From assembly GCF_000308795.1 (NCBI RefSeq), contig NZ_BAGK01000021.1, positions 1 through 64,000 of the forward strand: a stretch of 64,000 nucleotides of DNA, read 5' to 3'. This DNA comes from Nocardia thailandica NBRC 100428 (lineage in GTDB: Bacteria > Actinomycetota > Actinomycetes > Mycobacteriales > Mycobacteriaceae). The notes beneath the pieces are model-generated. The model was not told where the DNA came from, did not search any database, and saw only the letters and a program-made list of their open reading frames with translations. This document shows, piece after piece, positions 18,684-26,998 of this stretch. The position numbers were made by a program, and so were the translations under genes. The stretch's first letter is position 1. Each line of letters starts with the position of its first letter.

Positions 18684-19580
18684 ATGAACGAATCCCTGGT
18701 GGAGACCGAGCGCCTCACCAAACACTACGGCGCCAAGACCGCGGTCGACGGCGTGAACCTGCGGGTCACCGCGGGCCACATCTACGGCCTGCTCGGCCCC
18801 AACGGTGCGGGCAAGACCACGCTGCTGCGCATGCTGGCCGGGCTGATCCGGCCCAGTTCCGGCCGCGCGCGGATAGCCGGGCGACCACCCGGCGACCCCG
18901 CGGCGCTGCGCCGCACGGGCGTCCTCATCGAGGGCCCCGGCTTCCATCCCTACCTCTCGGGCCGGGACAACCTGCGCGTCCTTGCGCGCTACCGCGGGCT
19001 CGGCGAGGCGGAGGTCGACCGGGCGCTGCAGCGGGTCGGGCTCGCCGAGCGGGCAGGCGACCGGTTCCGCGCCTATTCGCTGGGCATGAAGCAGCGGCTC
19101 GGGGTGGGCGCGGCGCTGCTCGGCGACCCGGATCTGCTGATCCTGGACGAGCCGACGAACGGTCTCGATCCCGCCGGGTTGGCCGAGATGCGTTCGCTCG
19201 TCGTCGATCTCGCGGCCGAGGGCCGCACGGTGGTGTTGTCGAGCCACCTGCTCGCCGAGGTGCAGGAGATCTGCGACCGGGTCGGGGTGATCGCGGGCGG
19301 TCGCCTGCTCAGCGAGTCGACGGTCGCCGAATTGCGCGGCGCCGCCACCCTTCTGGTGCGCGCGACGCCGCTGGACGCCGCGCGGGAGGCGGTCCGCGCC
19401 GCGACCGGCGCCGACCCGCGGACGGCCGGCGACGGGTTCCGGGTCGAGCTCGACGGCACGGCCGCGCCCGCCGTGGCACGCGCGGTGCTCGGCGCGGGCG
19501 CCGACCTGCTGGAACTGCGGGTCGACGAGAAGTCCCTGGAGGAAGCGTTCTTCGAGATGACGACGGAGGCACACCGATGA
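18684..19580 (+). CDS. ABC transporter ATP-binding protein (exporter type)
   Basis: 298 residues: Walker A GPNGAGKTT near 40, signature SLGMKQRLGVG, Walker B LLILDEPTNGLDP, switch His in LSSHLL, and a C-terminal extension typical of CcmA/DrrA-like exporters. No strong ribosome site precedes the ATG; in-frame ATG codons upstream exist but extend beyond the family start. It overlaps the permease by ATGA and is divergent from the two-component system. Confidence 0.93.
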   Translation: MNESLVETERLTKHYGAKTAVDGVNLRVTAGHIYGLLGPNGAGKTTLLRMLAGLIRPSSGRARIAGRPPGDPAALRRTGVLIEGPGFHPYLSGRDNLRVLARYRGLGEAEVDRALQRVGLAERAGDRFRAYSLGMKQRLGVGAALLGDPDLLILDEPTNGLDPAGLAEMRSLVVDLAAEGRTVVLSSHLLAEVQEICDRVGVIAGGRLLSESTVAELRGAATLLVRATPLDAAREAVRAATGADPRTAGDGFRVELDGTAAPAVARAVLGAGADLLELRVDEKSLEEAFFEMTTEAHR

Positions 19581-20434
19581 CCGGCCCTGCCGAACTGCGC
19601 GCGAGCGTGCGCGCCGAGACCCTGCGGCTCACACGCTGGCCCGCGTTCTGGATCGTGCTCGGCAGCTGGCTGCTGCTGAACCTGACCTTCGCCTACCTGT
19701 TCAACTATCTCGCCTACCGCTCCGGTGACGCCTCCCCGATGTCGGACGGGCTGCCGCGCGACCGGCTGCTCGCCCAGCTCCTCCCCGCGGCGGTCCCCGA
19801 GGTGTTCACGCAGGGCATGGCCATGTTCGGGGGCGCGCTCATGCTCATCCTCGGCGCGCTCGCCGTCGGCAGCGGGTACGGGTGGGGTACCTGGAAGACC
19901 GCGTTCACCCAGGGCCCGCGGCGGGTCGCGGTGAGCGGCGGGCTGCTGGTGAGTCTCGGCGCGGTGGTGCTGGCGCTGGTCGTGGTCGCCTTCGCCGTCG
20001 ACCTCGGGGTGGCCTCGCTCGTCGAGGTCACCGAGGGGCAGCCGGCGGTGCTGCCGACGCCCGGGCGCGCGCTGCTCGGCATCGCCACGGGCGCGGCCAT
20101 TCTCGGCATGTGGACCGCGGCGGGGGCGGCACTGGGGGCCCTGGCGCGCGGCCCGGCGCTGTCCATCGGGCTCGGCCTGGTCTGGGTGCTGGTCGTGGAG
20201 AACCTGCTGCGCGGCGTCGCGGGCCTGCTCGGCCCGGTCGAGGCGGTGACCGACCTGCTGCCGGGCACCGCGGCGGGGTCGCTCGCCGGCGCGATGCGCA
20301 CGGTCGACGGTCCGGCGACGCCGGGTGTGCTCGACGTGCTCGGCCGCGGGGAGTCGCTGGTCGTCCTCGCGGTCTACACGGTTCTGTTCGCCGGTGCCAC
20401 GGTCCTGCTGCAGGCGCGGCGGGACCTCACCTGA
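19577..20434 (+). CDS. ABC transporter permease (ABC-2 type)
   Basis: 285 residues with about six hydrophobic segments (near 22-45, 85-107, 128-155, 170-195, 200-220, 262-280) and no ATPase motifs. The start overlaps the stop of the ATPase gene (ATGA). Together they should form a dimeric exporter in the cytoplasmic membrane. Substrate unknown; bacitracin-, lantibiotic- or lipid-type exporters share this layout. Confidence 0.9.
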   Translation: MTGPAELRASVRAETLRLTRWPAFWIVLGSWLLLNLTFAYLFNYLAYRSGDASPMSDGLPRDRLLAQLLPAAVPEVFTQGMAMFGGALMLILGALAVGSGYGWGTWKTAFTQGPRRVAVSGGLLVSLGAVVLALVVVAFAVDLGVASLVEVTEGQPAVLPTPGRALLGIATGAAILGMWTAAGAALGALARGPALSIGLGLVWVLVVENLLRGVAGLLGPVEAVTDLLPGTAAGSLAGAMRTVDGPATPGVLDVLGRGESLVVLAVYTVLFAGATVLLQARRDLT

Positions 20435-20454
20435 GCCGGGCGTCCGGCGTCGGC

Positions 20455-21045
20455 TCAGCCGAGCAGTCGCCGGGCGAGGAGGCCGAGCCCGGCGACGATC
20501 TCGGCGGTGGGGACTCCCCGGTCGCGCTGGTGCAGGTAGACCTCGGCGGCCAGCGGCGCGAGCAGGGTGTCGACCAGCGCGTCGTGACCGTCGACGCCCG
20601 CGTCGAGCAGCAGCGCGCGGACGTGCGCCGCCCAGAACCCGTACGCGCCGGTGGCGAAGCGCGCGCCGCCGGTCTCGGCGCCGAGGACCAGGTGGGCGTG
20701 GGTGTCGAGCAGGTCGACCATCGCGGCGTAGAAGGCGGCGAGGCGGTCGGCGGGCGGCGCCCCCGGGCCGAGCGGGGGCGCGCCGCGCAGCAGCTGCTCC
20801 TGGAGCGCCCGTTCGTGCTCGTCGAGCAGGGCGACGGCGATGGCGTTGCGGTCGGGATAGCGGCGGTAGAGGGTGCCGCGGCCGACGCCGGCGGCCTTGG
20901 CGATGTCGTCCATGGTGACGGTGCGCGGGTCCCGGGTGGCGAACAGTTCCGCGGCCGCGGCCAGCACCTTCGCGCGGTTGCGGCTGGCGTCGGCGCGCTC
21001 GCCCGGCGCGGGGGCGCCGCCGAGCAGGTCGGTTCCGGTGTCCAT
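20455..21045 (-). CDS. TetR-family transcriptional regulator
   Basis: 196 residues from the ATG at 21045. N-terminal HTH: AKVLAAAAELF, then VTMDDIAKAAGVGRGTLYRRYP. Divergent from an azoreductase-SMR operon, with two operator-like inverted repeats in the 110-bp gap, so it most likely represses itself and that operon until a drug or quinone ligand binds. The 27 codons upstream in frame read through the operator and are not used. Confidence 0.94.
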   Translation of the reverse strand: MDTGTDLLGGAPAPGERADASRNRAKVLAAAAELFATRDPRTVTMDDIAKAAGVGRGTLYRRYPDRNAIAVALLDEHERALQEQLLRGAPPLGPGAPPADRLAAFYAAMVDLLDTHAHLVLGAETGGARFATGAYGFWAAHVRALLLDAGVDGHDALVDTLLAPLAAEVYLHQRDRGVPTAEIVAGLGLLARRLLG

Positions 21046-21069
21046 GGGCCGACTGTAGCCCAGCGGAGA

Positions 21070-21094
21070 ACAAGTGGACAAGATGTCCACTTGT
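21070..21094. promoter_or_regulatory. TetR operator 1, perfect inverted repeat
   Basis: ACAAGTGGACA and its exact complement TGTCCACTTGT (21070-21080, 21084-21094) around AGA. It lies just upstream of the tetR start and in the divergent promoter region. Confidence 0.8.
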
Positions 21095-21114
21095 GTTCTA
21101 CCGTCGAATCCGAC

Positions 21115-21139
21115 ACAAGTGGACACAACGTCCGCTTGG
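21115..21139. promoter_or_regulatory. TetR operator 2, imperfect copy
   Basis: ACAAGTGGACA (21115-21125) repeats the left arm of operator 1 exactly; the right arm CGTCCGCTTGG keeps 8 of 11 bases. Centres of the two operators are 45 bp apart. It sits directly before the ribosome site of the azoreductase gene. Confidence 0.72.
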
Positions 21140-21155
21140 AGGGAGGACCGACGCC

Positions 21156-21809
21156 ATGACCCATCTGCTGCACCTCGACGCGAGCGCCCGTAGCCGATCC
21201 ATCAGTCGCGAACTCGGCGCGGCGTTCGCCGACACCTGGCGTGCCGCGCGCCCGGCGGGGACCTACACCTACCGCGACCTCGCCGCCGACCCGGTGCCGT
21301 TCATCGACGAGGGCTGGACCGAGCTGTGCGACGCGGTCCTCGCCGAGGGCGAGACCGACCTGGACCGGCTCCCCGAGCTGGCGCGCACCCCCGCGCAGCG
21401 CCGGGCCCTGTCCGTCGTCGAACCGCTGCTGGCCGAGGTCCTCGCCGCCGACGTCATCCTCATCGGCACCCCGATGTACAACTACTCGATCCCCGCCGCG
21501 CTCAAGGCGTGGCTCGACCAGGTGACGTTCCCGCGGATGACGCTGGGGCACCGGCGCTTCGTGGTGGTCACCGCGCGCGGGGGCGCCTACTCGCCCGGCG
21601 CGCCCAAGGCCGCCTTCGACTACCAGGAGCGCTACCTGCGCGACTTCTTCGCCGGCCACTTCGCGGTCACCGACGCCGTGTTCGTCAGCAGCGAGCTGGC
21701 CAACGCCCGCCTCGATCCGGGACTGGCCCACCTGCGCGGCGCGCAGGAGGACTCGCACGCGGCCGCGCTCGCCGAGGTACGCCGGCTCGCCGAGGAGTTC
21801 GCCCGATGA
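21156..21809 (+). CDS. FMN-dependent NADH-azoreductase family protein
   Basis: 217 residues with the flavodoxin-like fold of AzoR: N-terminal HLDASARSRSISRELG phosphate-binding region, GTPMYNYSIPAALKAWLDQV, and a TARGG loop. These enzymes reduce quinones and azo compounds by two electrons in the cytoplasm. The ATG has a strong GGAGGGAGGA ribosome site. It overlaps the SMR gene by ATGA and is under the divergent TetR protein, so it likely belongs to a response to electrophilic or quinone-like compounds. Confidence 0.87.
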   Translation: MTHLLHLDASARSRSISRELGAAFADTWRAARPAGTYTYRDLAADPVPFIDEGWTELCDAVLAEGETDLDRLPELARTPAQRRALSVVEPLLAEVLAADVILIGTPMYNYSIPAALKAWLDQVTFPRMTLGHRRFVVVTARGGAYSPGAPKAAFDYQERYLRDFFAGHFAVTDAVFVSSELANARLDPGLAHLRGAQEDSHAAALAEVRRLAEEFAR

Positions 21810-22126
21810 GCTGGATGGTGTTGCTGCTGGCCGGGGTGGTCGAGATCGTCTGGTCCCAGACGATCAAACCCACCGAAAACTTCACCCGGCTCGGGCCGAC
21901 GCTGCTGTGCGTCGCGCTCGGCTCCCTCGCGGTGTACCTGCTGTCGCGGGCCATGCAGTCGCTGCCCGTCGGCACCGCCTACGCGGTGTTCACCGGCATC
22001 GGCGCGCTGGGCGCGATCGCCCTCGGCGTCGTCGTCCACAAGGACCCGCTGAGCGCGGGACGGGTGCTCGCGCTGTCCATGATCCTCGGTGGCGTCGTGC
22101 TCGCGCGGGTGACGAATCCGGAATAG
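21806..22126 (+). CDS. Small multidrug resistance (SMR) family transporter
   Basis: 106 residues with four membrane helices and the essential Glu13 in helix 1 (GVVEIVW). The motif LPVGTAYAVFTGIGALGAI is shared by SugE/Gdx and EmrE proteins; the FTRL stretch after helix 1 resembles the Gdx (guanidinium exporter) branch. Functions as a proton-coupled antiporter dimer. Encoded in one operon with the azoreductase. Confidence 0.9.
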   Translation: MSWMVLLLAGVVEIVWSQTIKPTENFTRLGPTLLCVALGSLAVYLLSRAMQSLPVGTAYAVFTGIGALGAIALGVVVHKDPLSAGRVLALSMILGGVVLARVTNPE

Positions 22127-22181
22127 CGGTGTCGTGCACCCGATACCGATCGCGATCGGGCGAAACCGGTATGGTCCAGAG

Positions 22182-22628
22182 ATGAACCAGTCAGTTCGAC
22201 CCCCGGACCTGTCTGCGCGACCGCACGAGCTCACCGTGGAACGCGTGATGAAGGCCTCCCCGAGCCTGCTCTACGCGGCCTGGACCAAGGGCCTGGACCT
22301 CTGGCTGGCGGTACCCGGCACGGTTCTCGGACGGCCCGGGGTCGACGAGCCGATCTACTTCGACACCGAACACGACGGCAAGCGCAACCCGCACTACGGG
22401 CGGTACCTCCGGCTGGAAACCGATCGGCTGGTCGAGTTCACCTGGGTCACCGCCGCCACCGAGGGCGTCGAGACCGTCGTCGCCGTCCAGCTGCTCAAAC
22501 AGCCGCGCGGCATCCGCCTGCGATTGCGCCACTCCGGGTTCGCCACTCCCGCGCTGCGCGATCTGCACCTGCAGGTCTGGCCCGCGGTGCTCGAGCGTCT
22601 CGACGAAGTCACCTCGGCGGCGAGCTGA
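22182..22628 (+). CDS. SRPBCC / AHSA1-domain protein
   Basis: 148 residues. The stretch ELTVERVMKASPSLLYAAWT opens like AHSA1-type ligand-binding domains (core VERVMKASPSLLYAAW), followed by a YLRLETDRLVEFTWV strand. The ATG at 22182 is preceded by CAGAG; TATGGT at 22170-22175 could be a -10, giving an almost leaderless transcript. A perfect 14-bp palindrome CCGATCGCGATCGG (22146-22159) lies upstream. Ligand and role unknown. Confidence 0.78.
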   Translation: MNQSVRPPDLSARPHELTVERVMKASPSLLYAAWTKGLDLWLAVPGTVLGRPGVDEPIYFDTEHDGKRNPHYGRYLRLETDRLVEFTWVTAATEGVETVVAVQLLKQPRGIRLRLRHSGFATPALRDLHLQVWPAVLERLDEVTSAAS

Positions 22629-22678
22629 GCGAGTAGGTTCGACGGGCGCAAGGCACACCCCTCCTCGAAAGGACAACG

Positions 22679-23110
22679 ATGCCCACTCGTAGCGCCCGCA
22701 CCTCCTGGACCGGCGGACTGCAGGACGGCGCCGGACAGGTCGAGCTGACCAGCTCCGGCGCAGGCAAGTTCGATGTGACCTTCCCGCGCCGCGTCGCCGA
22801 CGCGGCCGAGGGCACCAGCCCCGAGGAACTCATCGCCGCCGCGCACTCGTCCTGCTACTCCATGGCGCTCTCGGCCGAGATCGCCAACGCGGGCGGCACC
22901 CCGGTCAGCCTGGACGTGACCGCCGACGTCGACCTCGGGCCCGACCCGGCGGGCGGGTTCCGCATCCGCAAGATCACCCTGACCGTCGGCGGTCAGGCGG
23001 ACGGTCTCGACGCCGAGGGCTTCGCGGCCGCGGCCGAGGCCGCCAAGAAGGGCTGCCCGGTCAGCAAGGCACTGGCCGGCGTGGACGTCATCGAACTGGT
23101 GCTCGTCTGA
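22679..23110 (+). CDS. OsmC-family peroxiredoxin
   Basis: 143 residues of the OsmC group: the two redox cysteines are present, C59 in HSSCYSMAL and C126 in KKGCPVSKAL, with the catalytic Arg near 37. It should reduce organic hydroperoxides in the cytoplasm. The ATG follows AAAGGACAACG. Single-gene unit ending at the terminator 23125-23152. Confidence 0.93.
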   Translation: MPTRSARTSWTGGLQDGAGQVELTSSGAGKFDVTFPRRVADAAEGTSPEELIAAAHSSCYSMALSAEIANAGGTPVSLDVTADVDLGPDPAGGFRIRKITLTVGGQADGLDAEGFAAAAEAAKKGCPVSKALAGVDVIELVLV

Positions 23111-23124
23111 GTCGTGACACGGCG

Positions 23125-23152
23125 ACGGCCCGGGTGCGCGCACCCGGGCCGT
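23125..23152. terminator. Bidirectional terminator palindrome
   Basis: 28-bp perfect palindrome (14-bp arms ACGGCCCGGGTGCG and complement) between the converging osmC and membrane-protein genes. Confidence 0.82.
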
Positions 23153-23161
23153 TCCCGTCGG

Positions 23162-23653
23162 TCAGCGCCGGGCGAACCAGGCCCGCGCCGCCGGGGTGAA
23201 CAGGGCGGGCACCGCGACCGCGACCGCGACGAAGTGCACGATCCGGCAGGCCAGCAGCACCGTGCCGGTGGGGGTGAGCGCCAGGAACGGGTCACGCAAC
23301 GACTGCGCCGACAACAGGATCGCCAGCGGCTCGACGACCAGCGAGGCGGTGCCCGCCACGCCGATCCCGGCGGCCAGCAGCAGCCGCGCCCCGCGGCCGC
23401 CCGCCGACATCCGCCACACGGCGAGCCCGACCAGGGCGTAGATCGCGAGCCGCGGCAGCAGGCCCGCGGGGTCGCCCGCGCGGGCGGCCCCCAGCAGACC
23501 CTCGGCGAGGCCGGCCGCCAGCGCGGTCGCGAAACCCGCGACGGCGACGGCGACGGCGGTGGGACGCGGCGACGCGGCGGAGGGCGCGGCGGCGGAGGAT
23601 GCGGAAACGGGAAAGGCAGTGCCGGTCATGTCACCGACACTGCCTTTCGACAT
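23162..23653 (-). CDS. Membrane protein of the cobalt-uptake operon
   Basis: 163 residues with four to five hydrophobic segments; not recognised by family. It starts 12 bp after the cbtA stop if the ATG at 23653 is used; the ATG at 23629 is an alternative with a GGTGAC just before it. Being last in the riboswitch-controlled cbtB-cbtA operon, it may assist cobalt or cobalamin uptake, which is inference from position only. Confidence 0.7.
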   Translation of the reverse strand: MSKGSVGDMTGTAFPVSASSAAAPSAASPRPTAVAVAVAGFATALAAGLAEGLLGAARAGDPAGLLPRLAIYALVGLAVWRMSAGGRGARLLLAAGIGVAGTASLVVEPLAILLSAQSLRDPFLALTPTGTVLLACRIVHFVAVAVAVPALFTPAARAWFARR

Positions 23654-23665
23654 CCGAACCCCGGA

Positions 23666-24454
23666 TCACCCCGCGGTAGCGACCTCGCCCGGTACGGGAG
23701 TGCTACGGCGCGTGGCGAATTCGGTCAGCGCGGCGAAGGCGAGCCCGATGCCCGCCCACAGCGTGGCGGTCTCGGCCAGCGAGGCGACGCGGAAGCGCCA
23801 CAGCAGCGTCGCGGGGAAGTCGGCGGACACCTCGTCGACGCCCGGCAGCAGCACATAGCCGAGCGCGGTGACCAGCACGAACGCCGCCACCCCGCCGATC
23901 AGGCGCCACGTGGCGAACCGGCCGGCCAGCGCGCGGTGGACGAACACGGCCGCGCCGACGGCCGCCAGGCCGAGCAGCACCGCCGCGACCCACAGCCAGG
24001 TGCGCTGGTCGATGGTCTCCGGATCGCCCACCGCGGGCGGGTTGGCCGGGTACTTGAAGAACGGCACCGCCACGACGGCGGTCCAGCCGCCGAGCGCCAG
24101 CGCCAGTGCCAGGTGCGGACCGGAGAGGGTGGTGTAGCGCCGGGCCACGTTGGCGGCCGCGGCGAAGATCGCGCCGAAGGCCAGGCCGGCCAGGGCGAGG
24201 GCGAGGAACTGACCCGCCTTCTGCCCGGTGCGGCTGACCAGCGCGTCGTCCGCGTCGTGGGAGTGCCCGCCGGCGGCCTCTCCGGCGGAATGGGCGTGCT
24301 CGGCGGCGGCCGAGGCGGCCTCTTCGATGGCGATCGCGGCGTCGACCTGGGGCTCGCCGACGAAATACCCCACTGTGGCGGCCAGCAGGCCGGCGATGAG
24401 ACCGGCCAGCAGGCCGCGCAACAGCAGGGTTTTCAGTGCGCCTGTCAGTGGCAC
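23666..24454 (-). CDS. cbtA: Cobalt transporter subunit CbtA
   Basis: 262-residue integral membrane protein with about six helices. After helix 1 an exposed loop is rich in metal ligands (HAHSAGEAAGGHSHDADD, near 53-70). This matches CbtA proteins, predicted cobalt transporters found under B12 riboswitches. The GTG start overlaps the cbtB stop by 10 bp. Confidence 0.88.
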   Translation of the reverse strand: MPLTGALKTLLLRGLLAGLIAGLLAATVGYFVGEPQVDAAIAIEEAASAAAEHAHSAGEAAGGHSHDADDALVSRTGQKAGQFLALALAGLAFGAIFAAAANVARRYTTLSGPHLALALALGGWTAVVAVPFFKYPANPPAVGDPETIDQRTWLWVAAVLLGLAAVGAAVFVHRALAGRFATWRLIGGVAAFVLVTALGYVLLPGVDEVSADFPATLLWRFRVASLAETATLWAGIGLAFAALTEFATRRSTPVPGEVATAG

Positions 24455-24645
24455 GGAACCCCCAGCAGGTGGCGTCCGTCGTGCATCAGCTCGTGCAGGT
24501 ACATCCCGCTACGCGAGACGGCACCCTGGTCGAAGCCGACCAGGTACAGCGTGAGCAGTGCAAGAAGAACGACACCTACCGTGACGAGCACAGTCGTCAG
24601 GGTGTCCAGGCCGGCGGGGCGGCTGGGTGAATGCGCGATAGCCAT
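24445..24645 (-). CDS. cbtB: Cobalt transporter subunit CbtB
   Basis: 66 residues: one membrane helix (about 18-38) and a C-terminal HELMHDGRHLLGVPCH, the His-rich tail typical of CbtB. The ATG at 24645 follows GAGGAGGATCCGA. First gene after the cobalamin riboswitch. Confidence 0.9.
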   Translation of the reverse strand: MAIAHSPSRPAGLDTLTTVLVTVGVVLLALLTLYLVGFDQGAVSRSGMYLHELMHDGRHLLGVPCH

Positions 24646-24689
24646 TCGGATCCTCCTCGGGATACGCGTCCCAGTCGGGGTGGGTGGGT

Positions 24690-24792
24690 CGCGAAGGTGC
24701 CGGTGTCTGGCTCTCCGGCACCGGGGATCCGGTACGTGGATACAGTGGCGCGACCGCTCCGGATTCTCACCGGAATTCCCGCGCACCCTCGC
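24690..24792 (-). promoter_or_regulatory. Cobalamin riboswitch
   Basis: On the minus strand the conserved core is readable in order: P1 GGTGC (24783-24787), GGAATTCCGGTGAGAATCCGG (part at 24759-24773), GCGGTCGC, the B12 box GCCACTGT (24742-24749), AGCCAGACACC (24702-24712), and the closing P1 strand GCACC (24696-24700). It precedes cbtB by about 50 bp, so high cobalamin should shut off cobalt uptake. The expression platform is not resolved; a GGGA/TCCC stem sits next to the cbtB ribosome site. Confidence 0.93.
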
Positions 24793-24872
24793 TTGTGTGC
24801 ACCTCGAACTGTGACAGCCGCCGCCCCCGGCGTCAACACGCGCTGCGCGCGCGTCGCACCGACTCGCCGAGG

Positions 24873-25196
24873 TCAGGCCTTGGCGGGCACGTCCAGCACG
24901 ACCTCGAACTCCAGCAGCGAGGCGCCGGTGGACACCGGCTTCGGACGCTCGCCGTCGGCACCGTGCCCGGCGTGCGCGGTGCGGGCGGGCCCGTCCCGCC
25001 ACGCGGCGAACGACTCCTCCGAATCCCACTGCGTCACCACGAAATACCGGTTGTCACCGGCGACCGGGCGGAGCAGCTGGAAGCCGAGGAAACCGGGGGA
25101 GTTCTCCACCGCGTGCGCGCGCGCCGCGAAGCGCTTCTCCAGCTCCGGTCCGGCGCCTTCGGGGATCTCGATCGCATTGATCTTCACAACAGCCAT
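24873..25196 (-). CDS. mhuD: Heme-degrading monooxygenase MhuD
   Basis: 107-residue ABM-fold protein, nearly the length of M. tuberculosis MhuD (Rv3592). MVVKINAIE-type start, NSPGFLGFQLLRPV and TGASLLEFEVVLDV match it, and the active-site residues N7, W66 and H75 are all present. MhuD opens heme to mycobilins and releases iron in the cytoplasm. It is a single gene, divergent from the hydrolase gene, in the same neighbourhood as in mycobacteria. Confidence 0.94.
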   Translation of the reverse strand: MAVVKINAIEIPEGAGPELEKRFAARAHAVENSPGFLGFQLLRPVAGDNRYFVVTQWDSEESFAAWRDGPARTAHAGHGADGERPKPVSTGASLLEFEVVLDVPAKA

Positions 25197-25252
25197 GAGA
25201 TCGACAATACGGGCGCGCGGACCGCGCGGGTCCGTGCGGCAGAATCGGCGTC

Positions 25253-26005
25253 GTGTTGTACGACGAGGGCGGTGCGGGTGCGCCCATCCTGCTGACGCAC
25301 GGGCTCATGGGCGGCGCGCGGACCTGGTCCGATCAGGTGCCGTGGCTGCGCGCGTTCGGGCACGTCTACACCTTCGACGCCGCCGGGCACGGCCGCACGC
25401 CACCGCCCGAGCTGACCACCGAGGCGTTCGTGGCCGACCTCGCCCGCCACACCGCCGCCATCACCGAACCGATGGTGCTGGTCGGGCACTCGATGGGGGC
25501 GCTGCACGGCTGGGTCTTCGCCGCCACCCATCCCGCACGCGTCCGGGCGCTGGTCGTGGAGGACATCGCCCCGGACTTCACCGGACGCACCGCCGAGCAC
25601 TGGGCCGCGCTCATCGAGTCCTGGCCCCAGCCGTTCCCGTCGCGGGAGGCGCTCGCGGAGTACTTCGGGCCCGTCGCAGGCCGCTACTTCGAACGCTCCT
25701 TCACCCGCACCGAGCACGGGTACCGCCTGCACGGCGAGGTCGCCACCTTCCGCGCCATCTCCGAGGAGTGGGGCACCCGCGACTTCTGGACCGAATGGAA
25801 GGCGCTGACGGTCCCCGCCCTGCTGCTCGAGGGCGAACACACCATCACCCCGCCGGGGCAGATGCGGCAGATGGCCGGGACCCACCCGGACGCCGAGTAC
25901 CGCTGGGTGCCGGGCGCGGGGCACCTGATCCACGACGAACGGCCGGAGGTCTACCGCGAAGCGGTGTCCGGCTTCCTGCGCCGCGTGCTCGGCGACGGGC
26001 GCTAG
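25253..26005 (+). CDS. Alpha/beta hydrolase (Rv3591c-like)
   Basis: 250 residues, alpha/beta-hydrolase fold: HG oxyanion motif in LTHGLMGGARTW, nucleophile elbow GHSMG, and a late GAGHLIHDE histidine, completing a Ser-Asp-His triad. The GTG start has no ribosome site but an AGAAT -10-like element about 11 bp before it, suggesting a leaderless message. Synteny with mhuD and mutY matches the Rv3591c region. Substrate unknown. Confidence 0.86.
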   Translation: MLYDEGGAGAPILLTHGLMGGARTWSDQVPWLRAFGHVYTFDAAGHGRTPPPELTTEAFVADLARHTAAITEPMVLVGHSMGALHGWVFAATHPARVRALVVEDIAPDFTGRTAEHWAALIESWPQPFPSREALAEYFGPVAGRYFERSFTRTEHGYRLHGEVATFRAISEEWGTRDFWTEWKALTVPALLLEGEHTITPPGQMRQMAGTHPDAEYRWVPGAGHLIHDERPEVYREAVSGFLRRVLGDGR

Positions 26006-26011
26006 CCCCGG

Positions 26012-26911
26012 TCAGCGCGGTTCGCCGCCCTCGCCCGCCAGCGCGAAGAGCCCGTCGGCCGTCTGCTCGATCAGCCCGTCCATCAGCAGCGAGTCAAGGG
26101 CCCGGTCGCGCTGGCCGGGGTCACGCGTCCACGCCAGGTCGAGGCGGACCCGCTCGACGGGTCCGCTCGATCCGCGCAGCACGTCGAGCAGCCTGCCGCG
26201 GGCCTGCCGGTCGGTGCCCTCGTACTTCTGCGTCCTGCGGACGACATCCGAGGCCGGACGGCCCGCCTCGATCCAGGCGCACCGCGGCAGCGGGCAGCCG
26301 TCGCAGGTGGGGTTGCGGGCGGTGCACACGGTCGCGCCGAGTTCCATGAGCGCCGCGGAGAAGACCGCCGCCCGGCGGACGTCCACCGGCAGCAGCGCCT
26401 CGGTCTCGGGCAGGTCCCGCGAGGACGGATTGCCCGCCTCGGCGCGGCCGTGCACGGCGCGGGCGACCACCCTGCGAACGTTGGTGTCGACCACGGGAAC
26501 CCGCGCGCCGTAGGCGAAGCACGCCACCGCCCGCGCGGTGTAGGCGCCGATGCCGGGCAGGCTCAGCAGCACGTCGACGTCGGCGGGCACCGCGTCGCCG
26601 TGCTCGGCGGCCAGCACCCGCGCGCACTCGTGCAGCCGCAGCGCCCGGCGCGGATAGCCCAGCTTGCCCCACGCCCGCAGCACCTCGGCCTGCGAGGAGG
26701 CCGCCATCGCCGAGGGCACCGGCCAGCGCGCGACCCACTCCCGCCAGATCGGCTCGACCCGCACGACCGGGGTCTGCTGGAGCATGATCTCGCTCATCAG
26801 GATGTGCCACGCGGTCGCCTCGGGGCGCCGCCACGGCAGGTCTCTCGCCTCCCGCTCGTACCAGCCGACCAGCACTTCCGCGTCGATCCCGGCGCGCACC
26901 GCCCTCACCAC
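26012..26911 (-). CDS. mutY: A/G-specific adenine glycosylase MutY
   Basis: 299 residues. It removes adenine mispaired with 8-oxoguanine. Seen: catalytic Glu in SEIMLQQTP, the helix-hairpin-helix LPGIGAYTARAV, catalytic Asp in PVVDTNVRRV, and the [4Fe-4S] cysteines in CTARNPTCDGCPLPRC. The C-terminal 8-oxoG recognition domain is short, as in other actinobacterial MutY. GTG start with AGGACGGAA upstream. Converges with the hydrolase gene with a 6-bp gap. Confidence 0.95.
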   Translation of the reverse strand: MVRAVRAGIDAEVLVGWYEREARDLPWRRPEATAWHILMSEIMLQQTPVVRVEPIWREWVARWPVPSAMAASSQAEVLRAWGKLGYPRRALRLHECARVLAAEHGDAVPADVDVLLSLPGIGAYTARAVACFAYGARVPVVDTNVRRVVARAVHGRAEAGNPSSRDLPETEALLPVDVRRAAVFSAALMELGATVCTARNPTCDGCPLPRCAWIEAGRPASDVVRRTQKYEGTDRQARGRLLDVLRGSSGPVERVRLDLAWTRDPGQRDRALDSLLMDGLIEQTADGLFALAGEGGEPR

Positions 26912-26998
26912 TTCCGTCCTGCCTCCGCCAGACCCTGTTTGCCGACCCGTAACGAAACGGACTCGCTGGTAACCAGGGCCGTGTGCACAATGGTCGGT

